Below, piece by piece: positions 37,301-49,716 of a stretch of 64,000 nt of DNA. Position numbers and translations under genes: made by a program. The notes under the pieces were generated by a model. It saw nothing but the letters and a program-made list of their open reading frames with translations. It was not told where the DNA came from and made no database searches. How positions within the stretch are numbered: the stretch's first letter is position 1; each line of letters begins with the position of its first letter. This stretch comes from Paramecium octaurelia (taxonomy: Eukaryota; Ciliophora; Oligohymenophorea; Peniculida; Parameciidae). Location of the stretch: NCBI GenBank assembly GCA_905182995.1, contig CAJJDP010000077.1, forward strand, positions 124,001 to 188,000, given 5' to 3'.

Positions 37301-39130
37301 ATTTGTAAACGAGGACAATGTTAATAATGCTAAGCTGGTTATTATAAAAATAATGATCAAATTTGTTTAGACTCTTAATGTGGAGACAATATCAAAATTG
37401 GCTAAGAATAATGCGATGATGGCAATCTTAATGAGTTAGATGGTTGCTTTTAATGTCAATGTGAACCAGGTTGGACTACTAATTCGGGTAATTTATGTAA
37501 ATCTATTTGTGGGGATGGTATTCTAGTGAACGGAGAATAGTGTGATGATGGCAATAACATTCAATTTGATGGATGTTATTTATGCAAATTTGATTGTAAT
37601 GTTTAATGTGCAGAATGCCTTTAAGGAGTCTGTAAATCTTGCAATTATGGCTATAATTTAATCAACAATAATTGTGTTAATACTTGTGGAGATGGAATTC
37701 TGGATGTTCTGAAAGAGTAATGTGATGATAAAAATCTGATCTCTAGAGATGGATGTACTAATTGTTAATTGGAATCAGGATATGTTTGTTTTCATGATAA
37801 TCTAATCTTTAATCATTGTGAATAATGCAAAGATGTTAATTGTTAAAATTGTGTAGTCATTGATGGTATTTAGTCATGTCAACAATGTAAAATAGGATAT
37901 TTTGTTGATAAATATTTTTCTTGTTCTGTTTGCGATAAAATCTGTATAGATTGTGTTACTACCTCAAAGAATTGTATTAATTACAATTATAATTATTATT
38001 AAGTGAAAGAATGTAATTCGAAATTAGGATTCTATTATGATTATTAATTGAGAGATTGTGTCTCTGAATGTGGAGATGGAATTATTTCTGGATCAGAGAA
38101 CTGTGATGATCGCAATCTTAATGATTTCGATGGATGCAGTAGTAAATGCTAAATTGAACCTGGGTACCTATTTGATAAAGATAGTAATTAATTGATCATT
38201 GAACCTAACGTAGAAGTGGAATTTGAATCTTCTAATAATAATTAATATTCCATTATCGCTGATACCTCATAACAAGCAATAAATTGTACAGGAACTACTC
38301 TTCATATTGAAAAATTTAAATAAACTGATTACAATTATACCATTCTCGAATCAGAACTTAAATGTGATCTAGACATTTAATTTTTTAAAAATGTTGAACC
38401 CAGTAATGTTATTCATGTCATTATTAAGTATAAAGGATAATACAAAAAGCGAGCATTAGATGAGGAATCAGTTAAGGAAGTTGTAATCGTTCCTTAGAGA
38501 TAGGTTTATGCAAGTTAAGAATAAAAAGAGCAAGGATAAAAAATGGCTTAAACATCAAAGACAGTCTCTTAATCTTTACTTGTCTTGGGACCACTTGCCA
38601 TGTTGGTTGGAGGATTCAAATTTATATGGTCAATTTTAGATATTTTAAGTTGGATGAACAATTTTTACTTCTTAAATGTCTCATATCCTGAAAATGTCAG
38701 ACAAATCTTCTTATAAGCTTAATGGGACAATATTGTAGAACTTCCATCAGTCAATACATTTAATAATCAAAATGATCCTTATTATTTCTAATCCCCTCCT
38801 AAGTTTGATGAAAAGGGAATAGATCCTTTATTCTTTAATAACATTCAAACTATTCTTATATTTTTAATATAAGTAATTTGTACTAAAATACTTTGTAAAT
38901 CTATTAGGAGATTTCTAGACTATCATTATAAACCATCAAACACTACTACTTTTAAAATAAGATCCTAACGCTCATTTTTTTAACTTAATAAACAATCATC
39001 CTCAGTATTAAAATAATAAGATATATAATAATCTAAATAGCAACTTGATTAAGAATAATAAGTTTATCAAATAGAAGATAATATTTAGGTATAAGAATAG
39101 GAAAGGAAGTAGGTGGAATGTAAAATATCA

Positions 39131-39214
<84 letters not shown>

Positions 39215-39952
39215 GAATTAAGAAATATTCCTTAATATTTGTAATAAATATATAAAGATAGTGTATAATGTGATGAATGTTTTATTGGAAATTTATTAAA
39301 GACAGTGTAATTAAGTTTTCTTGATTTATGTTTAGCAATAACATTATAAATAACAAATTAATAAACATCAGAATATGTAGTAGTAAAAATCAATATAATA
39401 TTTGCTTATATAAGTATAATGATATTAGGATATCTATTATATTTTTCATATTAGATATCAATTACTCATAAAAATCAATTGAATAATAAACACTTTAATG
39501 ATAGATATAGTTGTTTTTATGAAGAATTGAAAATTGATTAAAGAATGGCTATGAGCTATTCATTCATTAATTTACTAAGAAAAACTATCTTTATTATATC
39601 AACAGTATTATTATATTCAACTCCAATTTATTAAACAACAATTTGTTTCTTATCTTGTGTATTGAATATTTTCCTATTACTATAAGATAATCCATTTGAA
39701 ACTAAATAATAATACTTTTTAAATCTAATACCTGATCTTGCTGTTCTAATTATTGTTGCAATTACTATTGTTTTAGCATTTTAAGATACTTTTATTATGT
39801 TTAATGATCAATTCATATATAATTTAGGATGGCTCATTGTTGCATGTATCTATCTATCAATTGGATTGTAACTACTCTTTTTAATAAAAGAACTTCTAAT
39901 CAAATTAATTCATAAATGCAAAACTCTAATTAACCACTTTAAAAAATAATGA
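34393..39952 (+). CDS. DUF4215-type cysteine-rich multipass membrane protein with TAA-coded polyQ
   Basis: One 25-nt intron (35792-35816) leaves 1844 residues. The start MFIMFLLMMSCALAQWKLID is a signal peptide. After two beta-rich, Cys-flanked lectin-like regions come at least eight DUF4215-type modules of the pattern CGDG.....E.CDDGN....DGC..C (for example CGDGILVNGEQCDDGNNIQF followed by DGC). Around 38560 a first membrane helix appears (LLVLGPLAMLVGGFKFIWSI), then a cytosolic Gln-rich region with 27 consecutive TAA codons, then several more helices to the TGA. Such proteins are large ciliate surface molecules; ligand and role are unknown. The 3' 0.9 kb has an inverted near-identical copy upstream. 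Confidence 0.85.
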
Positions 39953-39990
39953 ATTATATTATTAATATTACTTTATATCTATTAATTTAC
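39085..39990 (+). repeat. Right arm of about 0.9-kb inverted repeat
   Basis: Covers the end of the DUF4215-type gene and about 40 bases after its stop. Near-perfect inverted match to 32497-33414; the arms enclose roughly 5.7 kb. Confidence 0.9.
39134..39214 (+). repeat. (TAA)27 coding microsatellite
   Basis: Twenty-seven perfect TAA units in frame, read as glutamine by the ciliate code, within the cytosolic part of the DUF4215-type protein. No CAA, CAG or TAG interruption occurs. Confidence 0.95.
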
Positions 39991-40595
39991 TATTTAGTTT
40001 TTCTATAAATATATATATATAAAGATTCTGTTAATAATGCATTCAGGCCTTAATTGTTCTCTTCTAAATTAAAATTTCTTAAAACTAATTATTCTAAAGA
40101 AAGATTAACTTATTAAAGAAAAACTAGTTTATTGCGCTTCACTAAATTGATTTATTGCAAATGATGAATAGATTAATTAAATATATAATTTGTTTCTATA
40201 AATGTGACTACCATTTTTTTCAGCTATGCTTTACCTTTTCTACATTTCTAAAAGTAAAATATCTTTAGGATCAAGGTCGAGTAACTAAAATTATTGAAAA
40301 ATAGTGTTATTTTTTGTGTAATGCTCAGCATTATTTTAATGTGAGATATTGCAACTATAATAAATAGTATTTATGAATTGTGAAATTTATATATTTTGAT
40401 CAATTAACTTAAATACATTTAGAACTCTTATTAGACAAACGCTGCCAATATGATTTTAATACTGATCAATTTGATTCAACCATTTTGGGTTTGGTAAATG
40501 AAGTGCCTTAGAATTAATAAGAATCTTAGTGTGATTGAGAAAATCAAAGGATTCCATAAATTGTTAATTTATATAATTATTTAATAGTGAAATAG
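39953..40595. other. Intergenic region with possible 5' exon of the dehydrogenase
   Basis: No complete gene. A short frame from ATG 40450 (MILILINLIQPFWVW) could be an N-terminal membrane anchor of the following dehydrogenase if unrecognised introns join them, but I could not build a clean model. Confidence 0.3.
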
Positions 40596-41616
40596 ATGGA
40601 ATTGGTAAAGAGAGGATTTTAAGTTTTAGTTTCGATTCACAGCAAATTAATCCACAAATACTATCAACACTTGTACAGAAAGAGAAAATTAAGAACTTTC
40701 TTTATGGGAATAGGTATATATGAAAGTTGATAAATTATAAGGATCATTGTATTTATTGAGAAGGCTGTCATAATTGGCAATGGCATTAACACCTTCGATT
40801 AGAAGAAATATGACTGCAAGATATGGAGAAGAATCTTGGGCTGTAGTAACAGGAGGATCAGATGGGATTGGTAAAGAATTTTGCATTTAATTGGCGAAAT
40901 AGAAATTCAATATTGCCCTAATAGGTAGAAATGCCAAGAAAATGGATTAGGTTTGTTTAGAATTATAGGGTTTTGGAGTTCAGACTAAATTTGTTGTAGC
41001 TGATTTTAATGAAGGACATACAGTTGAATTTTATAATAAGATCTATGAATAGCTTGAGTATTTGGATATTTCAATTTTGGTCAATAATGTGGGGGCAGCA
41101 GAAGCTGGGTAATTTGAACAAACAAAGATGGAAGATTCATTGATGATGTTGAGAGTGAATGCATTATCCACTCTAATGATGACTAGAATTCTCATTAACA
41201 AATTGCAAAATAGAGCAAAGAAATCTGCAGTGATTACAGTCTCATCAGGACTAGCATATCTGCCTTGTCCATTAGTTAGTGTTTATAGTGGAACAAAAGC
41301 ATTCACTAATTATTTTACTTAATCTTTAGCTTTAACATCATAGAAAATAGACTTTTTGAGTGCAACTTCTTTGGGAGTGAGTACAAAAATGTTAGGAAAT
41401 AGAAAAGGTCCGAATATTCTTGAAACTAATGAGTTTGTTAAAAATGTGATTAATGACTTGAGACAAGGAAAGACTCACAGTTTTGGAAGTTATAAACACA
41501 AAAGGTTTATCAATCATTTATTGTGGAGAAATTAAAATTTTAGAAATAAAGCAAAAGTGTAAATAGGGAATAATTTGATGAATTGTTAGATGCTAAAAGT
41601 CAATTAAAAGGAATGA
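40596..41616 (+). CDS. Short-chain dehydrogenase/reductase, 17-beta-HSD12/ketoacyl-CoA reductase-like
   Basis: Two exons (intron 40714-40741, 28 nt) encode 330 residues. The Rossmann cofactor loop is WAVVTGGSDGIGKEFC (TGxxxGIG); the NNVG strand (ISILVNNVGAAEAG), catalytic Ser (VITVSSGLAYLPC) and YxxxK (VSVYSGTKAFTNYF) all follow in order. The N-terminal extension before the Rossmann fold and the TG(x)SDGIGK form fit the very-long-chain ketoacyl-CoA reductase / 17-beta-HSD type 3/12 branch, which reduces 3-keto acyl-CoA or steroids with NADPH at the ER. The substrate cannot be read from sequence. Confidence 0.9.
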
Positions 41617-42571
41617 ATGAGACCATATATCAAATAATAAATAAAAAAATATAGAAGATAATTTATTTTTAATTTTATGTTGAAATCATCTGGTAATAGG
41701 CAAAAATGGTATTAAGGACATATCTGAATATTCATAACTGAAAATATATATATGTTAACCGAAAATTTGGAAGATGAGGATTATCAAATTCCCATTTCAA
41801 TGATTTGTCTTTACTTGTTGGATCTGTTCAAATGGTTTATAATTTATAAATTTTCATATTTTAAATTATTTTTTTTCTTTTTCAAGTCCTCAATTATTAT
41901 TTGTATTTCTAGTCTTCTAAAACTTTTTGCATTTACACTTTGAATTCTATATCTTTCAACTTTGTAACTGAAAATATAAAGATAGTTCTACCATTTATGT
42001 CTAATTGAGTTAAATCTGACTTCAAAAATGAAGTAAGGGAGCCATCAAAATAGGAAGAGTCAATAAATTAACAACGAAATGCTCTCTCATCTCCCCTCTC
42101 ACTTTATCAGTAAATGTGATAAATGAAAGATTTAAATGACTTATTTTTTGTTTATCTTCAGATTAAAAGAGAAAAAGAATAATATCTCAGCAAAAGAACT
42201 AGAAATCAATAAATAAAATAATATTAAACAATGAAAATGTTAATTTCTAAATTAAAAATGAATTCTAACATATTATAAACTGATATTCATATTATCAAAT
42301 AGTATTTTTCTGTTATAGTTGGAAATGAAAGAACTTTGACTAACAGTTCTTAAATGGTAAAGGTTAGTTGAGTCATCAGTAAAATAAAAAAGACTTAAAT
42401 GTATCCATTAAGATTAAGCAATTGATGGAATTAAGGGAAGGAATTTGCAATTTAAACAATTAGTTAGAGATTTGGTATTTGGTTTGTGGATAGATATGAA
42501 TAGAAAATAAGAAATAAGATATTCAAGATAGTTTAATAAATGTGAATTATTTAGTTAATTTAATATTTAAA
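41617..42571. other. AT-rich intergenic stretch, no supported gene
   Basis: A 63-codon frame at 41752-41943 is mostly Phe/Ile/Leu and looks like chance translation of AT-rich DNA. Nothing else is seen. Confidence 0.4.
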
Positions 42572-45216
42572 ATGAAACAGACAAGAGTTCAATCTGCTGC
42601 AACAAATTCTCGTCTTCGAGATAATCATTATGATCCCAAAGTGCACACAAAGGCTTGGATTGCTCCAGGTAGATGTTCAAAATAAATTAGGAATCTTCAA
42701 TCAATTGCCTAAATATGAACATCTAGATTCTGGTCTAGTTGTCATCCATTAGAAGAATAACAAAATGAAATAGTTTAAGGAATTGTCAGAATTAAACGAA
42801 GAGATTTAAGAGATGCAAAAAAAAGATGAATTCAGAAAGTTTAAAGAGTTTGAGAATCTTTATAATGGAGATTTAGTAGTGACAATTGAATATTGGTATA
42901 ATTTTGAATGAATGTCAATAGTACAAATTGTTCTCAGCATGCAGGATCAACTAGACATGACGAAGAGAAATATTATACATTCGCCACCAATTTAAAATAG
43001 GAGCTTATTTAGTAATATCCTACAGCAAAGGTTTACCTGAAGCCATTGATCTACGATCCCCATGATTAATCTATAGACACTCTCTATATTCAAAGGAGAA
43101 TTGGAGCATTTGAAGTCCAGGTCTGCTCAAAGAATAGAGATCAAGTCAAAAAAGGCTTAGTATTTTCAAAGTTGAATACTAAGATGTGGCCAAACTATAC
43201 AGAAGTCGTAGAAAGAGTTAGTGATTACTTAAACACTGCTCCATTAGAAATTTATGTCAATTTTGGTGAGAATATTAAAGGCAATCTTAATAACATTGAA
43301 GTTACTCTGACTCCATATAGATAAGACAGACCATAATCAAGTGTCTCTCGTATATCTTCACAAACTAAAAAAACAAATAGAACTGCCACAAAAGAAAGAA
43401 AAATTACAGCTAAAACAAATAATCAAGGATATATTAAATTAGAAGATGTTCCTGTGGATGTGTATGTTGTAGAAGTGCATGAATCTAATGATTATCTTAA
43501 TGAACAGTTACTATTGAATATGGTAGAGCTGGCTGAGTAAAGCAATGATACTATGCAAGTTGTAATTAAGCTAAGAAAGTAAACTCACTCTTATTTGGAT
43601 ATTAAGATATTCAGTCAATAGGGTGCAACCTTAACTGAAGCTAAAATAACCATAACAAATCTTTAAACTCAAGAAAGCATGTTATCAAGAGAAATTGAAC
43701 CTGGTAGATATGAAGCAATCTTGGAACCAAATTAATATACCTTTACAATCTAAAAGAGAGGATACAAAGAACTAAGTTAGACTATTGATGCAGTATAAGG
43801 AGTCAATGAATTCAAGTTGATTATGGAAGTAGATCCAAATGATCAATAACCAATTAAACCACCTTAATCAGCAAAACAATTATAACCAATATAAAAACCT
43901 AGTAGTGCTCGTCCAACTAGTGCTTCTAGATCATAATAAGGTAATAATACAGCTTAATCTCAATAATAAATGAGTAAATAATAATAATCTTAGCAGTAAT
44001 AATAGCAATAGCAATAATAGTTACCACCAAAACCAAAATCTTAATAATAGTCAATACAATCATATGAATAGCCTGAATATATGGAACCAACTAAATAGGA
44101 AGCAATCTCAAATCCTAATAGACCTATTTCAGGTTATAAATCTACATAAGTATTTATATATGATCCTTACACTAATTTACCGATTGAAGGAGTTTAAGTC
44201 ATTTTGAATGAAGAATCTACAAAGCAATCCTAGACATATGTAACTGATTAGGAAGGAACTTGTAGGATTATTTTACAAGGAGTTTTGGAAGGGAAAATGG
44301 TGATTTAAACGTATCTCATTATTTTTATTGTTTATTAGGGAAGGGTATTTCCCAATAGTTGAAGAATATGGAACGACTTAATCAAAAATGAATTTGTATC
44401 AATTGAGAGAATTGTCATTCCCTTTGATTTCGCATCTGGAGGACAAGAATTCAGTTATGATTTTAGTTCAAACCAATGTTGAAGTGATGCCAATTGACAT
44501 CAAGATGATTTTACCTGATAATGTGTAGATTGATTAAAGTCATCAGAATGTACTCTATGATACGAATGATGAATCTGGATGTTAAAGGATTATTGTACAT
44601 GATCTTAATACTAAAAGAGGTGTGTATAGAATAATTGCAGACATAATTGAACCTGATTATGTACATCCTCAACACTTAAAAGTTTATATCATTACCAATA
44701 AAGAGTTAAAATTGGTAGACGTCCCAAAAACTATTAATTAAGAACAAATCTATTGGGATATTGGTGTAATTTGTGGTAATTATTCAATTCATTTAATTAA
44801 TAGCACCCAATTCTGGATTTCTAGAGATCAACACTCCCACTGATGAAATTTTGAAGAGGGATAAATATCTCAAAGACTATCAGAGTTTGTTGTAGTTCTT
44901 AAAGAATTCTAAGAATATGGATTTAAAAACCATCTTAGGATTTAATGATAAGGAGAGACTAGAATTATAAGGCGATGTGTTTGTTTAGAAGGAAAAGATT
45001 AAAAACACTTTAGACAAGTACGGTTTTGAAGCAATCACTAATCTTGATTATTTAATTTAATCCGCCATGATGTCTAATGGATTGTACAGTTTTAAAAGAC
45101 TGGAATAGAAATTTGGAAATCTTGATTTTGAATTCATATTTGATGATGAGAATTCAACTAGTAAGTAAAAGGAAATGAGTGAAGATGAACCTTATGATGA
45201 TGATTATGATATATGA
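42572..45216 (+). CDS. Large beta-sandwich-rich protein with Gln-rich linker
   Basis: Five exons (introns 42669-42690, 42896-42921, 44311-44338, 44776-44803) yield 846 residues in one frame. The N-terminus has a short coiled coil (ELSELNEEIQEMQKKDEFRK). Several segments resemble carboxypeptidase-regulatory/Cna-B-like sandwiches, for example GYIKLEDVPVDVYVVEV and FIYDPYTNLPIEGVQVIL. A Pro/Gln/Ser linker (codons 440-500, many TAA/TAG) separates two such halves. The C-terminus is helical and acidic (EDEPYDDDYDI). There is no signal peptide or membrane segment. Not a family I recognise by name. Confidence 0.75.
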
Positions 45217-45618
45217 AATTATTATTAAATTAAAATGACTCACATATGAATTTATAATTCTACATATACTGATAAAATAACATACCAAAAATAATATTAC
45301 GTATAATCCCAAACACCCTTGATATAGTATAGTAAATTTAAGGAATCTGCAGATGAGGAATTCGCATTATTAAATTCTGCTATATTGCAAGAGATGATCC
45401 ATAATTTAAGAATAGATCAGCAGAAATTGAAAAGAGGTTAAGGAGAAATAATGAAAGATCGATTTATCATATGATTATTTCAACGGTTAACATTCAGTAT
45501 TTAAAATAGATGAAATTAAAATAACTGATAATAAATTAAAAAATAGAAAAACCTTATTGAGATTAAGTAATTAGTGACTGATATTATATTATTTAGTATT
45601 GTATTGTATAAATTCAAT
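45217..45618. other. Intergenic stretch between convergent genes
   Basis: About 400 bases between two convergent stops; only short frames. No terminator-like hairpin was recognised. Confidence 0.4.
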
Positions 45619-46479
45619 TCATGTTCTTGATTATTATCTAATAATGACATTCAGTCGTGCATTTTCATCAATATAATAGTTTAATTAATTCTTCAAATTC
45701 TCAATCAAATACATGTTCTTTTATTCATAGATTAAACCCTACTACACATGAGAAAACTCTTCAGAAATCTATTTTAATTCGTTCTTTAATTAAGCTATTT
45801 CCTATTCATAAGTGATTTACTATTACTCCATGTATTTCTTTAATTCAAACTCCTTTTGTATTATGCTATGTAATCGATCGTTTTCCATACATATCATTAA
45901 AAATTTTTACTATAATTATTACAAAGGCATCAATTATTATTAAGAATGTAATTTATTTTTCAATGATTCAACCTCAAACTTCAATTAAGTCACTTATTAT
46001 TATGATTAACTCAAGCTCTGACTAGTTGCATGTATTTATTAAGTCTTATGTGTTATTTCATCCTATAATTCTTTATTAAATTTATCTATAATCTAATATT
46101 ATTGATCCTTTTGCTAAGTCATGAATTACACTTTTTAATTTATAGTATTTAAAGTATTTCTTATTTCTTGATTTTCCAAATTCTTTTCCTCCAATATTGC
46201 CTTGAATTTAAAGATTTCTTAGTCTTTTATTTATAACTATTATCTGAGCAATTAAGTTTCATCCTAATTTTTATTCTAAGAGTGACATTATGTTTCCAAT
46301 TAATGCTACAAATCCTTGATTACCTCTTGCTTTATTTTAATTTCTTTTAACTGTTATTCGGATAATTTTGATATCTATTCCAACTCATTGATCAATCGTA
46401 ATTGATCTTAATACATTTTATCATAGCTGTGTTTCAGATTCTCATAATCGATTGATTATTAATTAATCTGATCCTTCAT
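45619..46479 (-). CDS. Coiled-coil protein
   Basis: A single 286-residue frame on the minus strand, almost entirely heptad-patterned (LKHSYDKMYQDQLRLINELE and ELKKYMEQQQITYEQEIAQL), rich in Gln coded by TAA/TAG. The frame remains open upstream of the chosen ATG (46479) with NDPEKEKEIKILIQHNQK, so an upstream exon may exist. Such proteins are often cytoskeletal or ciliary; nothing in the sequence decides. Confidence 0.7.
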
Positions 46480-47074
46480 TTTTTAATTGTGCTAAATCAA
46501 AATTTTTATTTCTTTCTCCTTTTCTGGATCATTTGTATTTTATCTTATATGCTAGTACTCGTTTCCTTTTGAAAATTAATGTTATGAGGGACTAAAATGC
46601 TATTAAGTAGAAGGACTTATTCTTAAAGGAGAAAATATGTTTTCTTTTCTATGCATCAATGGCATTATCTATTGAGATGACTAAAAGACGAGTCTTTTCT
46701 CAATTGGGGCTGTGTATTGCATTTTCGGTTAAATTTTTAATCTTAAAATATAAATATGTTAAATTACTTAATACACAGATAATAACTATTTTAAAGAAAA
46801 AATAAGATTTAAAAACATTTTAGATTAAGATATAAAGGTGTGATGTGTATTGATAATATTATTCCAATAATAAAATAAAAAGTAATTAGAGGATAAGAAT
46901 ATTTGAAAGTATATTCTCTTGATACCATATGAAATCACATTAATATCAGATATGTTCTAGCGTCATAATTTGAATCAAAACAAATTATTTCAAATATATT
47001 TTAATTAAGCACTTTGATAATTAAGATGAGAAAAAAAATTAGATAAAATTACCTAACATTATACATAGTCTAAA
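46480..47074. other. Intergenic stretch, possibly holding an upstream exon of the coiled-coil gene
   Basis: The bases next to 46480 continue the open minus-strand frame for about 40 codons without ATG. The rest is AT-rich with no supported feature. Confidence 0.35.
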
Positions 47075-47598
47075 TCAAATTTAGGTGATTTGAATTTCTT
47101 TATTGCTTGCTTAGAATTAATCGGCTTTTTCTTTTTGATTATTAATATGTTTATACCCATTATTTTAAACATTTTTAATCTGGAGTTCTTATTAACCTCC
47201 TTTTTTATTTGTAAGAAATTGAAATTCTCTAATTTTCAACCTTTACAATACTATTTAGCTTTAAAGATGAAATTCAGATAGACCCGCAAAAATCCATTTC
47301 TTTTTATAAAATGAATTCATTACCTCCTGGCAAATGGAACTAATACATTTGTCTAAGTGGTCCTAAAGAATGCTTAATCTACTAATTCTAACCAATTTTA
47401 ATTACTTATAAATATAAAGCATTATTATAAAGAATTTTTTTCTAAAAAAAATTAGAAACTTTCTCACGATATTTGATAACTTCCTCATCCAATATATTCA
47501 CAATTTATCTAATATTTGAATTCTGATTAATAAACTAAAAATATAAAGGAGTATACTTTCATTTTGTTAATCAAGCCTAATTTCAATTTCTTTATCAT
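47075..47598 (-). CDS. Small helical protein of unknown function, start uncertain
   Basis: Three exons (introns 47535-47556 and 47259-47283) give at least 158 residues from the in-frame ATG at 47598; the frame stays open upstream, so the real start may lie further 5'. An initial helix (MIKKLKLGLINKMK), then LDEEVIKYREKVSNFFQKKI, a central part with LPGGNEFILQKEMDF and a polar C-terminal helix. Helix-beta-helix order recalls alpha-prefoldins, but no convincing motif supports that. Confidence 0.5.
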
Positions 47599-47877
47599 AT
47601 TTTTCGATTTTATAAAAACATGGAATTAATTCTTGACAATATCATTATATTTCTTGATCTCCTTTTAGAATGAATAAATTCTTAAAATTATAAAATCACA
47701 ACCATTGAATGATTTAATTCACTACCAATAAAATAATTAATATGAAACATTAATTAAGAATATTTCATAATATCCAACTAACTGATATCATTCATACCCC
47801 CATTATAAAATATAAATTATTCAAGGAGGTTCAGTAATTTAATTTTTTATAATTAATATCTTTATAGAAAATAAATA

Positions 47878-48315
47878 ATGGAATAACTCTTAAATGCTTT
47901 GTTAGCCCAATCATCAAAAAAGCAGATGCAAGTTGTATTTATCAATAAAAACAACATGAATAGAAATTATTCACTTTTCTAAATACATTTAAGTTAATTA
48001 CAAAAATGTCAAGTATTCAATATTTAATATTGTTAATAGTAACCTGCAGAAAGGTTAGGAGAATAGTTGGCACTCAAATAATAATGTACTAAAAGATAAA
48101 ATAAAAGTCCTTCAATTAGAAAATAAAATACTAATAAAGATCCTTAGAATAAGCAAATGCTGTCCATGCCTTAATAACTACATCAAAAATTTATACAAAA
48201 AAAAGAAAAAGAATTAGTCTAATTTCTTACTATATGTTTAACAATTCTGTCACTTATTGTGATGCTTGTTGAATACCATTAACAAGAAAATTATAGAAGA
48301 TTTTATGATAATTGA
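47878..48315 (+). CDS. Small tail-anchored protein of unknown function
   Basis: An uninterrupted 145-residue frame. The body is polar and Gln/Lys-rich; near the C-terminus a single hydrophobic helix (FLTICLTILSLIVMLVEY) is followed by a short charged tail, giving a tail-anchor topology. No known family. Confidence 0.6.
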
Positions 48316-49716
48316 ATTTTTATAATATCAATAACTCTATTCATATATTTTTGATTGCTATATCAGATTGTAAAATCTGACATGTTCATTCTGTATTTTT
48401 TTTGTCTCTTTTTAATTTAAGTGTGTAGGTGAGACAATTATTATTTATGTTTAAATAGTAATGGTTATATTTGAAAACTATAGGTATTTTCAATTTTAAT
48501 TGAATTGTTCAAAAATTGTTATGGAACATTACTCCTATTAGAAAACAACACACAACTATCAAAAGGGTCAAAATTTTTGAAAATTCTTAAAATATGAAAA
48601 ATTTTATATAAATTTAAGTACTCGTATTTTAAAATAACTAAAAATTAATATTAATATTTATACTTATCAAAATTTCAATATCTTTTAAGAAGTATAATAT
48701 ATATTACCTTATTATGGTAATCAGATCGATTAAAATATTACCATTAAGGATTAAGGGAATCGTCTTCTTCCTTTCACTCTTACTTAACAACTAAAATAAC
48801 TGAAAAGTCAAAAAAATTTTTGCAAATTTAGACACCTTTTCTAATGAAAGCGATATACTAAAATAAATCTAGCGAAAATTTTTGCAAACATATCCTTTGT
48901 CAAAAATGGATTTACTACTATATTTTAAAATAACAATTTTAAGATTCTGCTTCTATTAAATTTTCATAAAAATACTGTGTAACAAAAATCAGTGGTTGTG
49001 AGTTTAATATATCCTAGAATATTTAAATCATTGATATTGCACGCAGACCTTAAAAAAAGGAAAAAGATGTGTTTAATTAATATTTGCCTTCTTCCAATTT
49101 TAGTTATTTAATTTTTGTTAAAATTTACTCTCACACAAACATAAATTAATCACGATTTTTGATGCACTTTATATTTTTATTGATAAGTCTAATATATTCC
49201 TTTTAGATTAACATTATCTAAAAATATTTATTTATATTATTATTTAAAATAATTTAAGATATTTTAATGAATAAAATAATTGAATTTTATCATAATGAGT
49301 AACTTTCAGATTAATTACAATTAAGCAATCCCTATAAACAATCGTTGAATACTACTCTTTTATTTTTGACTATCACTATTATTTAGAAGCTGCAATGAAT
49401 TTTGATACAGAATTCTTGAATCCCAAATTTTAATGAAAGAGCATTAAGATTTAATCATTTTAACTTGTTTTTCTATACTTATCATTTAAGGAAAGATAAA
49501 CAAAGGATTAAATTCTAAACCTTAACTAATAAATATAACTTAGTTAAATTTAATATTTTTTTTTGTTTTATTGAAGATATATTAATCTTTTATTGTCTAA
49601 AAATCAATAATAAAAGTTAATTTTAATTAATTTTATAAAATAATTTAATTCCTTGTAGGAAATAGAAGGATTTATTATAAATAAAATGAAGTGTTTTCTT
49701 CTTTTTAATTAACTTA
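48316..49716. other. AT-rich intergenic stretch, no supported gene
   Basis: A 1.4-kb gap with only short frames. Repeated motifs around 48770-48890 containing GCAAA and GTCAAAAA were noted but do not form a clear repeat array. No gene is supported. Confidence 0.4.

Noticed and set aside
33271..39214. Regular trinucleotide arrays as CRISPR or satellite
   Set aside because: No spacers; they are pure TTA/TAA microsatellites in coding frame.
41752..41943. 63-residue Phe-rich ORF as a membrane protein
   Set aside because: Composition equals random translation of AT-rich DNA, with no neighbouring exon.
47090..47281. Hydrophobic plus-strand ORF
   Set aside because: It is antisense to a better-supported spliced minus-strand gene.
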